Shown piece by piece: positions 1-7,235 of a stretch of 64,000 nucleotides of DNA. A program made the translations under genes and the position numbers. Positions within the stretch are counted from its first letter, which is position 1. The number at the start of each line of letters is the position of its first letter. The notes under the pieces were generated by a model. That model made no database searches and was not told the origin of the DNA. It saw only the letters and a list, made by a program, of their open reading frames with translations. Source of the DNA: Bacillota bacterium (lineage in GTDB: Bacteria > Bacillota > Clostridia > Lachnospirales > Lachnospiraceae). The DNA is taken from contig JAFAGA010000059.1 in NCBI GenBank assembly GCA_023423045.1, positions 1 through 64,000 on the forward strand. The letters are read 5' to 3'.

Positions 1-95
1 CTGCACCTGAAGTAGCATTTCGTTTATTGGAGATGCTAACAGATAAGCAAACAGCAGATTTTATAAGAATTATCATGGGTTACTCATCTCGTTAA
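1..95 (+). CDS. 3' end of an unidentified gene (partial)
   Basis: The frame starting at base 3 is open from the window edge to a TAA at 93-95 and encodes about 30 residues ending in IIMGYSSR. Codon choice is ordinary for the window and no start is visible, so this is probably the C-terminus of a gene that begins before the window. The fragment is too short to assign to a family. It could equally be a remnant, because the next 550 bases contain only broken or very short frames. Confidence 0.4.
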   Translation, partial: APEVAFRLLEMLTDKQTADFIRIIMGYSSR

Positions 96-544
96 AACAT
101 TTATTATAAGAGAACGATAAATTCCAAGTTGTTGGGATAAAAATTTGAATTTTCCACTTGTCAGAAAGGATAAGCACCATGAGAGATAGGAATAAAATAA
201 TTTCTATTCTCAATTTAATAACAGCTATTTGCTTTTTCTCGCTACATTGATTGGCAAAAACCATGTGTATGTTCCAATCGGTTGCTGTTTTTTGCTTTCC
301 AAGTATGTTTCTCAAAAGATGGTAAAATATAAAAATGGAAAAATCGTAAATCAGCTGCATAAGATCAAAAATATTTAGGTCCAATATGGCGGACTACGCT
401 GCTTCAAAGGGCGGTGTATCTAAATGAATTCTAAAGACAAAGGGATAATGCCTGGAGCAATTGGCGTAAATAAATGCTGTGAATAATGATTAGGTATAGT
501 AATAGAAGATGAAGTAAAACCACGCAATTTCAAATAATAACCCA
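96..544. other. AT-rich stretch with only mini-ORFs
   Basis: No convincing full-length gene is present. On the plus strand, 179-250 encodes a 23-residue peptide starting MRDRNK, behind an AAAGGA site. The frames 386-427 (starting MADYAAS) and 424-486 (starting MNSKDK, ending CCE) overlap by ATGA as if translationally coupled. A 103-codon minus-strand frame at 73-384 has a low-complexity, AT-driven composition and is probably spurious. The stretch may hold debris of genes lost when the accessory region was built. Confidence 0.35.
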
Positions 545-567
545 AAGGCATCGGAAGTAGATGCCTT
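545..567 (+). terminator. Rho-independent terminator upstream of the arsR-hgcAB operon
   Basis: AAGGCATC (545-552) pairs perfectly with GATGCCTT (560-567) around a 7-nt loop and is followed by ATTTTAT. It would stop transcription from the upstream mini-ORFs and isolate the operon that starts at 657. Confidence 0.6.
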
Positions 568-596
568 ATTTTATAGTAAAGATAAATTTATATTGA

Positions 597-638
597 TATT
601 TTTCGATTTGACACATATAATATTCATATCGAAATTTA
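597..638 (+). promoter_or_regulatory. Candidate ArsR operator and promoter of the arsR-hgcAB-acr3-arsC operon
   Basis: TTTCGAT (601-607) and ATCGAAA (628-634) form a perfect 7-bp inverted repeat with a 20-nt spacer. The similarity continues weakly outside the arms. A TTGACA lies at 608-613 inside the dyad. No -10 at ideal distance is clear: TATAAT at 616 is too close and TATAGA at 637 is too far. ArsR-family repressors normally bind such dyads over their own promoter, so autoregulation is inferred. The ribosome site GAGGTG (646-651) precedes the ATG at 657. Confidence 0.45.
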
Positions 639-656
639 TAGATTTGAGGTGTAAGT

Positions 657-992
657 ATGGAAAACTATTTGGAAAGTACAAAAGTATTCAAGGCGCTTGG
701 TGATCCTAAAAGAGCTATGATTGTAGATATGCTCTCCTGTGGGGAATTATGCGCCTGCATGATTTTAGAGAAATTTGAAATGTCCCAATCTACACTGTCC
801 CATCATATGAAGCTCTTATGTGAAAGCGGACTTGTCAAGGGGCGTGAGGAGGGCAAATGGACATATTATTCCTTGGATGCGGATACTATTAGCAAAACAA
901 AGCAATTTTTCTGTAACATCACATCCGGGAAAGAAAACTGCATCTGCAAGGAAGATGCGGGTTGCTGCAAAGGATGTGATGCGAATGAGTGA
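657..992 (+). CDS. arsR: ArsR-family metalloregulator
   Basis: This is a 111-residue winged-helix repressor. The ELCACMI segment places Cys32 and Cys34 in the position of the arsenic-binding CxC of classical ArsR. The recognition helix (SQSTLSHHMKLL, about residues 43-54) and the wing (GREEGKWTYYSL) follow. The C-terminus carries extra cysteines (CICKEDAGCCKGC), suggesting an additional thiophilic-metal site. Loss of DNA binding on As(III), or possibly on another soft metal, is inferred from the family. The stop overlaps the start of hgcA, so regulator and methylation gene are translationally coupled. A candidate operator lies at 597-638. Confidence 0.92.
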   Translation: MENYLESTKVFKALGDPKRAMIVDMLSCGELCACMILEKFEMSQSTLSHHMKLLCESGLVKGREEGKWTYYSLDADTISKTKQFFCNITSGKENCICKEDAGCCKGCDANE

Positions 993-2073
993 CGAAAAAT
1001 CCCGTTGCTGTTCGGCTGGTGGTTGCTGTACAGAAGAGCTCATTACACCCTATGGCAAAAAGGATAAATGGGTAATAGGTGAAATCCATACTCCGCAAGG
1101 CAGCGTGCCTGTGATTTCAACAGATATCAGCTTGAAAGACACCCTTGGAGCATGGAAAGTACGCTGGGGTATAGGCCGCATGGATTATAAGATTAATCCG
1201 GGGCTTTACGCTGTGGGTAATCCCAATCACGCTTCCCCCGTATTGGTCAGCGTAAATTATAAATTAACATTTGATACATTGCGAAAAGAACTTTTCAGAT
1301 TTGATTGTTGGCTTCTGATATTAGATACAAAGGGGATTAATGTCTGGTGCGCAGCCGGTAAAGGAACCTTTGGAACGGATGAGCTGGTAGGGCGAATATC
1401 AAAGGTGAAACTGTCCGAGATCGTATCACACAGGAAATTAATTTTACCGCAGTTAGGCGCACCTGGTATGATTGCTCATGAGGTGACTAAGCAAACCGGA
1501 TTTTCTGTGGTTTACGGTCCTGTGAGGGCAAAGGATATAAAAGTGTTCCTTGATTCCGGCTTCAAGGCCACAAAAGAAATGCGTACTGTAAAATTTACGG
1601 TATGGGATAGGCTGGTTCTCACCCCGGTGGAATTGGTGGCGGCAGCAAAGACTTCATTGAAGGTTTTCGGAGTATTATTTCTTATCAACCTGTTTGCAGC
1701 GAGACCTTTCGGGCTTGCGGATTTTATCGCTTACGTGGGCACAGTGGTAACAGGAAGTGTTCTTACGCCTATACTCCTTCCCCTTATTCCCGGCAGGGCA
1801 TTCGCATGGAAGGGATGGCTGCTGGGTCTTTTCTGGACCGTAGGATTTATTTGGCTGAACGGCTGGTTTGCTTCCGGATTTCTGCTTCTTGCCATAGGTT
1901 ATCTGCTGGTACTGCCAGCGTTGTCAGCGTATCTGGCTATGAATTTCACAGGCTCGTCAACATACACATCCTTCTCCGGTGTTATTAAGGAAATGAAAGC
2001 AGCAGTGCCTCTTATTGCTCTTTCCTCTGCCGCGGGGATTGTATTGTTATTGATTGCAGCCATATCGGCTTAA
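985..2073 (+). CDS. hgcA: HgcA, corrinoid protein of mercury methylation
   Basis: This is a 362-residue protein. Residues about 30-200 resemble the corrinoid-binding domain of the CO dehydrogenase/acetyl-CoA synthase corrinoid protein. They contain NVWCAAGK at 119-126, the HgcA cap-helix signature N(V/I)WCA(A/G)GK, whose Cys (122 here) is the cobalt ligand in known HgcA. Several hydrophobic helices follow (about 215-362), as in the HgcA membrane domain. Known HgcA transfers a methyl group to Hg(II). The N-terminus is unusually cysteine-rich (RCCSAGGCC). ATG 985 is chosen because AAAGGA at 969-974 is well spaced; an in-frame ATG at 979 is too close. It overlaps arsR by 8 bases and is followed 12 bases later by hgcB. 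Function in this strain is inferred. Confidence 0.92.
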   Translation: MSDEKSRCCSAGGCCTEELITPYGKKDKWVIGEIHTPQGSVPVISTDISLKDTLGAWKVRWGIGRMDYKINPGLYAVGNPNHASPVLVSVNYKLTFDTLRKELFRFDCWLLILDTKGINVWCAAGKGTFGTDELVGRISKVKLSEIVSHRKLILPQLGAPGMIAHEVTKQTGFSVVYGPVRAKDIKVFLDSGFKATKEMRTVKFTVWDRLVLTPVELVAAAKTSLKVFGVLFLINLFAARPFGLADFIAYVGTVVTGSVLTPILLPLIPGRAFAWKGWLLGLFWTVGFIWLNGWFASGFLLLAIGYLLVLPALSAYLAMNFTGSSTYTSFSGVIKEMKAAVPLIALSSAAGIVLLLIAAISA

Positions 2074-2085
2074 AAGGAGAGCGTT

Positions 2086-2379
2086 ATGAAGCATAAATAT
2101 TTGAAAAATGTCGCAACGCTTCAGCTGTCGTATGAAAAATGTATCGGCTGCGGCAGATGCGAGGAGGTTTGCCCTCACGGAGTGTTTAAGATTGAGGAAA
2201 GAAAAGTACGGTTGATAGACAAGGACCTGTGCATGGAGTGCGGTGCATGTGCGAAAAACTGTCCTGTAAATTCCATCACTGTTGATGCAGGAGTAGGATG
2301 TGCTGCAGCCGTAATTATGGGATGGCTTACCGGGAGTGAGCCAAGCTGTGACTGTTCAGGTGGAGGAGAATGTTGTTAA
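2086..2379 (+). CDS. hgcB: HgcB, 2[4Fe-4S] ferredoxin of mercury methylation
   Basis: This 97-residue ferredoxin has two CxxCxxCxxxCP clusters (Cys19-Pro30 and Cys49-Pro60). The second starts CMECGA, the motif that marks HgcB among ferredoxins. A further single cysteine at 72 and a vicinal Cys96-Cys97 at the C-terminus correspond to the conserved extra cysteines of known HgcB. Its family role is to reduce the HgcA corrinoid to Co(I), and possibly to handle Hg(II) through the terminal thiols. An additional CDC (88-90) near the end is seen. An AAAGGAGAG ribosome site precedes the ATG. It follows hgcA by 12 bases and precedes acr3 by 16. Confidence 0.92.
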   Translation: MKHKYLKNVATLQLSYEKCIGCGRCEEVCPHGVFKIEERKVRLIDKDLCMECGACAKNCPVNSITVDAGVGCAAAVIMGWLTGSEPSCDCSGGGECC

Positions 2380-2395
2380 ATTGGAGGCGTATTTT

Positions 2396-3454
2396 ATGAG
2401 TAAGAAGAATACTGGTATAGGTTTCTTTGAAAAATATCTGACCCTTTGGGTTTTACTGTGTATGGCGGCAGGTATCCTGATCGGAAAATTCCTGCCGGGT
2501 GTTCCCGTGTTTTTGGAGCGATTTGAATACGCACATACTTCCATTCCCATTGCGGTATTGATTTGGGTAATGATATACCCCATGATGCTGAAAATAGATT
2601 TTCAATCTATCAAAAACGTGCGCAGGCATCCACAAGGGCTGCTTATATCCAGTGGAACAAGCTGGCTGATTAAGCCATTCCTGATGTTTGGCCTTGCTTC
2701 GTTGTTCTTCTATGTAGTATTTAAAGCCTTTATCCCTTCGGAACTGTCGAGGGATTATGTGGCGGGTGCGGTTCTGCTGGGTGCGGCTCCTTGCACTGCG
2801 ATGGTGTTTGTATGGAGCCATTTGACGAAAGGCGACCCGGCACATACGCTCGTTCAGGTATCCATCAACGACCTGTTGATTATTTTTCTGTTCACGCCGA
2901 TTGTATCCTTTTTGCTGGGCGTATCGAATATTCAGGTTCCATGGGAGGTGCTGCTTTTCTCCGTGGTCGTATTTGTAGTAATCCCTCTGGTTGGAGGTAT
3001 GGTTACTCGTATATTGATAATCCGCCACAAAGGGGATGATTACTTTAATAACCGGTTCATTCCTAAGTTTAACGGTGTTACTACCATAGGCTTACTTTTA
3101 ACGCTGGTTATCATTTTCTCTTTTCAAGGGGACGCTATACTGAATAATCCCTTCCATGTGCTGATGATAGCCGTGCCGTTGGTACTCCAGAATATGATGA
3201 CAGCTATCTTTGCATACCTGTTTTGTAAAAAGCTCAAACAGCCGCATAACATTGCAGCTCCCGCTGCTCTTATAGGTGCATCAGATTTTTTCGAGCTGTC
3301 GGTTGCTGTTGCCATTACACTTTTCGGAGCGACCTCGCCGGTTGTGCTGGTTACGACGGTTGGAGTATTGACCGAGGTTCCTGTGATGCTCCTGCTGGTG
3401 CGGTTCGTGAATAGGACCCGGCACTGGTTCCCAAAGGAAGGAGAAGCAGTATGA
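2396..3454 (+). CDS. acr3: Acr3-family arsenite efflux permease
   Basis: This 352-residue integral membrane protein has about ten hydrophobic segments. LGAAPCTAMVFVWSHL carries the conserved functional Cys of Acr3 transporters in the middle of the protein. Acr3 exports As(OH)3 using the proton motive force. The frame is open further upstream into hgcB, but ATG 2396 is preferred because GGAGG at 2383-2387 lies 8 bases before it. The stop overlaps the arsC start as ATGA. The position after hgcAB implies co-transcription under the ArsR regulator. Confidence 0.92.
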   Translation: MSKKNTGIGFFEKYLTLWVLLCMAAGILIGKFLPGVPVFLERFEYAHTSIPIAVLIWVMIYPMMLKIDFQSIKNVRRHPQGLLISSGTSWLIKPFLMFGLASLFFYVVFKAFIPSELSRDYVAGAVLLGAAPCTAMVFVWSHLTKGDPAHTLVQVSINDLLIIFLFTPIVSFLLGVSNIQVPWEVLLFSVVVFVVIPLVGGMVTRILIIRHKGDDYFNNRFIPKFNGVTTIGLLLTLVIIFSFQGDAILNNPFHVLMIAVPLVLQNMMTAIFAYLFCKKLKQPHNIAAPAALIGASDFFELSVAVAITLFGATSPVVLVTTVGVLTEVPVMLLLVRFVNRTRHWFPKEGEAV

Positions 3455-3846
3455 CAAAGGTTGCCTTTATTTGTGTTCATAACTCCTGCCGCAGTCAGAT
3501 TGCAGAGGCCCTTGGCAAATACCTTGCCGGTGATATATTTGAGAGCTATTCGGCGGGAACAGAAACTAAACCGCAAATCAATCAGGATGCCGTCCGATTG
3601 ATGAAGCAGCTTTATGGGATAGACATGGAAAAAACGCAGCATTCAAAGCTGCTTTCAGAACTCCCTCCGATTGATATTGTAGTTACGATGGGCTGTAATG
3701 TCGAGTGTCCCTATCTGCCTTGTAAACACAGGGAGGATTGGGGACTGGACGATCCGACAGGAAAAAATGATAAAGAATTTGTTGAAGTCATAAGGCAGAT
3801 TGAAAGTAATATGCTTTCTCTCAAAGAAAGACTGAATGCTTTGTAA
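3451..3846 (+). CDS. arsC: Arsenate reductase, LMW-phosphatase (thioredoxin-coupled) type
   Basis: The protein has 131 residues. The P-loop CVHNSCR (Cys8 to Arg14, CX5R) starts the protein as in Staphylococcus/Bacillus ArsC. Cys82, Cys86 and Cys91 in MGCNVECPYLPC supply the redox cysteines that relay electrons to thioredoxin. The DDPTGK segment (100-105) holds the conserved DP loop. It converts arsenate to arsenite for Acr3. The start overlaps the acr3 stop by 4 bases, so it is translationally coupled and is the last gene of the operon. Confidence 0.93.
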   Translation: MTKVAFICVHNSCRSQIAEALGKYLAGDIFESYSAGTETKPQINQDAVRLMKQLYGIDMEKTQHSKLLSELPPIDIVVTMGCNVECPYLPCKHREDWGLDDPTGKNDKEFVEVIRQIESNMLSLKERLNAL

Positions 3847-4136
3847 AGTACATCTTTCAAATAACTTAACCACTTTTAACGCGGGACTACAAAAATTATA
3901 GATTTACACGTTATTTGAAAAAGACCAATAAACAGTTTCGTGTAAATTCATAGGGTAAAATGTATGTTATTGGAATACGTTGTAAAGCAAAAAAAAGAAT
4001 GATATAATTGGTAAAGTTACCGTACCATCTGTTATGGAGTTCAGTAATCGGATAAGAAATGTTCTGGAAAGTTCCCCTTGGCTTGTTTGCGAAATTAATA
4101 ATTCAAATCCCGTTTCATGCCTACAACAAATTCAGC
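3847..4136. other. Intergenic stretch after arsC
   Basis: No gene is supported. TTTCAAATAAC near 3856 and GTTATTTGAAA near 3911 form an inverted repeat with a spacer of about 45 nt. Near 4100-4128, TTCAAATCCC followed by CATGCCTAC resembles a tRNA 3' end, but no matching T-stem or acceptor partner was found. Confidence 0.3.
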
Positions 4137-4175
4137 AAAACCAAGGCTTTCCCTTTTTTGGAAAGTCTTGGTTTT
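4137..4175. terminator. Bidirectional terminator between arsC and the cupin gene
   Basis: AAAACCAAGGCTTTCC (4137-4152) pairs with GGAAAGTCTTGGTTTT (4160-4175) around a T-rich 7-nt loop, with one mismatch. It lies between convergent genes and has A/T flanks on both sides, so it can serve both strands. Confidence 0.6.
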
Positions 4176-4230
4176 GTCAAAATAAAAATATTAAAGTTTT
4201 TATCCCTTTTATCTAAAGGAGGATTTGATA

Positions 4231-4821
4231 TTAGTGGTCATGGTCTTCTTCTGCATCTTTTTTTGTTTCGTGAACTATACCAAATGGGTGCTGAGGTGGC
4301 GCATATATAGAGTATAATTTAAGCGGTGTATTACCTGTATTGATTAAATTGTGCCATTTACCAGCGGGTATGATGAATGCAAAATCATCACGGACATTTG
4401 CTTGAGAACTTAAGTTGTCTTTTCTATCGCCCATTTTAACAAGTCCTTGACCTTCTTCAATACGTATGAACTGGTCAAGGTCCGGATGGATTTCCAAACC
4501 TATGTCTTCGCCAACATTGATGCTCATCAAAGTAAGCTGTAGATAGCGCCCTGTCCATAAAACGATACGGAAATTTTCGTTTTGTTTAGTAGCTTCTTCA
4601 ATGTTAACTACAAAAGGGTTAGGCCCATAATCTTTTAATACAATTGGGTTACTAGCCTTGGGTTGTTCGATATAAGGCAGATATTGATTAGGAAACTGGT
4701 TCCATAAATCCGAGTTATATATTGGTGTATTAGCAAAGTATGGACACTGATACATATTGTAAGCAGTATACATTGGTGTATTGCCGCAATAAGGACATGG
4801 ATATGTCGGCCCATTATACAT
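4231..4821 (-). CDS. Cupin-domain protein with Tyr/Pro/Cys-rich N-terminus
   Basis: This 196-residue protein has a cupin barrel at about residues 70-180. The first motif is around EIHPDLDQFIRIEEGQG and the second is PAGKWHNLINTG. The first 45 residues are unusual and contain a near-repeat, CPYCGNTPMY (9-18) and CPYFANTPIY (26-35), typical of cross-linked spore-coat or surface proteins. The C-terminus is acidic and ends in HDH. The ATG at 4821 is chosen because AAAGGA lies 9 bases before it; a GTG at 4839 would precede the ribosome site. Substrate and metal are unknown. It stands alone, convergent to arsC. Confidence 0.75.
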   Translation of the reverse strand: MYNGPTYPCPYCGNTPMYTAYNMYQCPYFANTPIYNSDLWNQFPNQYLPYIEQPKASNPIVLKDYGPNPFVVNIEEATKQNENFRIVLWTGRYLQLTLMSINVGEDIGLEIHPDLDQFIRIEEGQGLVKMGDRKDNLSSQANVRDDFAFIIPAGKWHNLINTGNTPLKLYSIYAPPQHPFGIVHETKKDAEEDHDH

Positions 4822-5049
4822 ATTGATTATTCCTTTCACAGGCTTATAACTTTATTATATACTTTATGTTTACAAAATGTACCATTTTATGGGACGGTTT
4901 TAGATTTAATAGTATCAGATGTGATTAAAGCGATAATAGGTTCTATTAGGGAACGATAAGAAATAAAAAATATGTATTTTACTTGATTTATATCAATATT
5001 ACTTTATTGTAAAGGTATATGGCTGGAATTATTATCGATATATAAATAA

Positions 5050-6656
5050 CTGCACAGTCAAAAGTTCTAAAAATAAAATAACCCTTCCAAGCCATTTTAT
5101 GGTATCCTAAAAGTCACTACACTACAAAGGATAAAAATCGCCGAAAGAGTTATCTCGTGGTAAGTTTACCACACTTTGCGGTGATTGACCATACATTATG
5201 CTTGAATTTATCGACAAAATTTTGAACCATTTTAAATCCTGCTTCTCCAGGCATTCCGCATTCCAATGGTTTGTCGTGATCACCGTTGGCCTGATGATCC
5301 GTTCCGATAAACTTGGGACAACCTCCATTATACGTGACCTCGCCCTGGATACGCGCCTTTATGAAACCATGAACCATTTCTTCCGTGCTTCCTCCTGGAG
5401 CCTGGACTCCCTCAAACTCAAGTGGTTTGAAGTGGTTAATTCCTCTGCACCTCTTTATAAGGAGGATGGATACACAATCCTCATCGGCGACGGTGTGAAG
5501 CAGGCAAAAGAAGGACAGCATATGCCGGGTGTCAAAAAGCTGTTCCAGGAATCCGAAAACTCCTCAAAGCCCGAATACATCTTTGGCCACATGTTTGGCG
5601 GCATTGGCGTCCTTGCCGGGAATGTATCCAAATGGTTCTGCATTCCCCTCCACATCAACCTTCAGGATGGCATACAAACCATACGTTCCTGGAAATCAGG
5701 GGAAGAACAACCCCGTACGCATGTAATCCAGATGATTGAAAATGGCTATGAAGCCGCTAAAACATTCGGAAAATCACTGCTCCTGCTTGACCGTTACTTC
5801 CTCTCCGTTCCCGCACTGGTACATCTGGATCAATGCAATCGTTCCGGAGATGTAACAATGCACCTCATTACCAAGGCTAAAAAATCATGCAAGGCTTATG
5901 AACGTCCGGAGGCAAAGAAACCGGGACGTGGAAGGCCTTCAAAGAAAGGCGCAACCGTAAAGCTGAAGGAACTGTTTTCTGATTATTCAGATGAATTCAT
6001 CGAAACGACAGCGACCCTTTACGGTAAGCAGGAACACCTCCGGTATTACTGCACCAATCTTCTCTGGGGTCAGAAGCTTTATCGGGAACTGAGGTTTGTC
6101 CTGGTGGAATATAATGGTATTCAAAGTATTCTTGTCAGCACAGACCTTATGCTGGATCCGGTTGCAGTCATACGCCTTTACAGCTACCGCTTTAAGATCG
6201 AATGTACCTTTCGTGAATTAAAGCAGATCATCGGGGCCTTCAGTTATCAGTTCTGGAGCAAATCCATGCCTAAGCTGAAGCGTTACTTGAAAAAGGATGA
6301 AAAACATCCGGTCGAAGCCATAAGCAATCCGAGGGAGCAGGAAAAAATACAGCTAACCGTTAAGGCGATTGAAGGATATGTCCTGATCAGTTGTATCGCA
6401 ATGGGGCTGCTACAGATGATTTCGCTTTCATTTTCAAAGGAAATCCGGGTGAATACATTCCGTTTCCTGAGGACACCTTCCAAGGAAATTGTATCGGAAG
6501 CAACCATCATGTGTTATTTACGGCAGAATATTTTTCGCATTATGGCTAAAAAGCCTGAATTAAGCATAACACGATATATTCAAAGCAAGCAGGAAAAGCC
6601 TGATATTTCTGAGGAAACGAAGGCTTCTTAGGGTTATAAAACTTTTAACTGTACAG
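5050..6656 (+). mobile_element. Complete IS4-type insertion sequence
   Basis: The ends are CTGCACAGTCAAAAGTT (from 5050) and the complement of AACTTTTAACTGTACAG (to 6656). They match as an imperfect terminal inverted repeat of about 20 bp with two or three mismatches. The element is about 1.6 kb and carries one transposase gene. The flanks are AT-rich and no target duplication could be fixed with confidence. Confidence 0.8.
5198..6631 (+). CDS. IS4-superfamily DDE transposase
   Basis: The protein has 477 residues. Catalytic residues can be placed: Asp98 in LIGDGVKQ, Asp198 in LLLDRYF, and the IS4 signature Y-(2)-R-(3)-E-(6)-K at Tyr328, Arg331, Glu335 and Lys342. A basic, hinge-like segment (KKPGRGRPSKK, 240-250) lies in the insertion domain. 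An in-frame TGA shortly upstream makes ATG 5198 the first possible ATG; no strong ribosome site is visible, as is usual for transposases. The frame is intact, so the element may be active. Both terminal repeats are present just outside the gene. Confidence 0.88.
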   Translation: MLEFIDKILNHFKSCFSRHSAFQWFVVITVGLMIRSDKLGTTSIIRDLALDTRLYETMNHFFRASSWSLDSLKLKWFEVVNSSAPLYKEDGYTILIGDGVKQAKEGQHMPGVKKLFQESENSSKPEYIFGHMFGGIGVLAGNVSKWFCIPLHINLQDGIQTIRSWKSGEEQPRTHVIQMIENGYEAAKTFGKSLLLLDRYFLSVPALVHLDQCNRSGDVTMHLITKAKKSCKAYERPEAKKPGRGRPSKKGATVKLKELFSDYSDEFIETTATLYGKQEHLRYYCTNLLWGQKLYRELRFVLVEYNGIQSILVSTDLMLDPVAVIRLYSYRFKIECTFRELKQIIGAFSYQFWSKSMPKLKRYLKKDEKHPVEAISNPREQEKIQLTVKAIEGYVLISCIAMGLLQMISLSFSKEIRVNTFRFLRTPSKEIVSEATIMCYLRQNIFRIMAKKPELSITRYIQSKQEKPDISEETKAS

Positions 6657-6708
6657 ATTATTATATAACTCTACTATATTATTTTGCCAGTTCCAAACCT
6701 TAAACTCT

Positions 6709-6736
6709 TTGACTAAAAGCAAATTTATGATATAAT
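6709..6736 (+). promoter_or_regulatory. Sigma-A type promoter upstream of the yjfB-like gene
   Basis: TTGACT (6709-6714) and TATAAT (6731-6736) are 16 bases apart. The resulting leader to 6931 is about 190 nt and contains an inverted repeat ATCATGAA/TTCATGAT (6793-6800 and 6812-6819), which might regulate or attenuate expression. Confidence 0.6.
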
Positions 6737-6931
6737 AATAGCGTAGTGAGCATGATGCGAGCTTGCTCGTAAGCATGCGATCGGAGCGAAAGATCATGAA
6801 TACGGTTTATATTCATGATATAATGAAAGCGGATTACCACATATCATACTACTATGTTTCCTACAGCTCAGTAACATTATTACTGATTGATAAAAGCTTA
6901 TTCACTCCAAGTGAAAAGAAAGGAGTTCCTT

Positions 6932-7111
6932 ATGACAATTACCACCCTGAGCCCAAGTCCTGTTACTGTGGCAGGCAGCAATTCCGTTATCGGTACCGCG
7001 GTGCTGGCTAAAAGCCTTGATGCCTTTGAACAGTCCGCAGAAGGTATGGTCAGAATGATGGAACAATCCGTCAATCCCAATGTCGGCAAAAACTTTGACG
7101 TAAGAATCTAA
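6932..7111 (+). CDS. YjfB-like putative motility protein
   Basis: This 59-residue protein contains MMEQSVNPNVGKNFDVRI at its C-terminus, the conserved end of the YjfB motility family (MMEQSVNP..G..D.R). The preceding part (VLAKSLDAFEQSAEGM) is an amphipathic helix, as in the family. The family is small, found in flagellated Firmicutes, and of unproven molecular role. ATG 6932 follows AAAGGAG with correct spacing; earlier in-frame starts lack a ribosome site. It is a single-gene unit between its own promoter and a strong terminator, about 2.6 kb from the yvyF gene. Confidence 0.75.
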   Translation: MTITTLSPSPVTVAGSNSVIGTAVLAKSLDAFEQSAEGMVRMMEQSVNPNVGKNFDVRI

Positions 7112-7158
7112 CATAATTGGAGCAATCCTTATAAAAATCTTTATCATCCTTCATTTAA

Positions 7159-7194
7159 AAATATGACAATGATTGAATAATCATTGTCATATTT
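7159..7194. terminator. Perfect 16-bp bidirectional terminator
   Basis: AAATATGACAATGATT (7159-7174) and AATCATTGTCATATTT (7179-7194) pair perfectly around a GAAT loop, with T-runs on either strand. It separates the convergent yjfB-like and methyltransferase genes. Confidence 0.8.
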
Positions 7195-7235
7195 TTATTA
7201 ATATAAGAGAAGCGTCTGCCTCTTCTTGTTGTTTA

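Noticed and set aside
73..384. 103-codon minus-strand frame
   Set aside because: AT-driven composition rich in Ile/Phe/Leu, no clear ribosome site, overlaps a plus-strand gene end, and no recognisable domain.
2453..3028. 191-codon minus-strand frame opposite acr3
   Set aside because: It is a shadow of the acr3 coding frame with no domain and no ribosome site.
4090..4136. tRNA-like 3' end (TTCAAATCCC, then CATGCCTAC)
   Set aside because: The T-stem does not pair and no anticodon arm or acceptor 5' strand is found upstream, so a tRNA or attachment site cannot be claimed.
6763..7011. 82-codon plus-strand frame overlapping the yjfB-like gene
   Set aside because: It starts in the leader and runs out of frame into the YjfB-like coding region; the other frame has the family motif and ribosome site.
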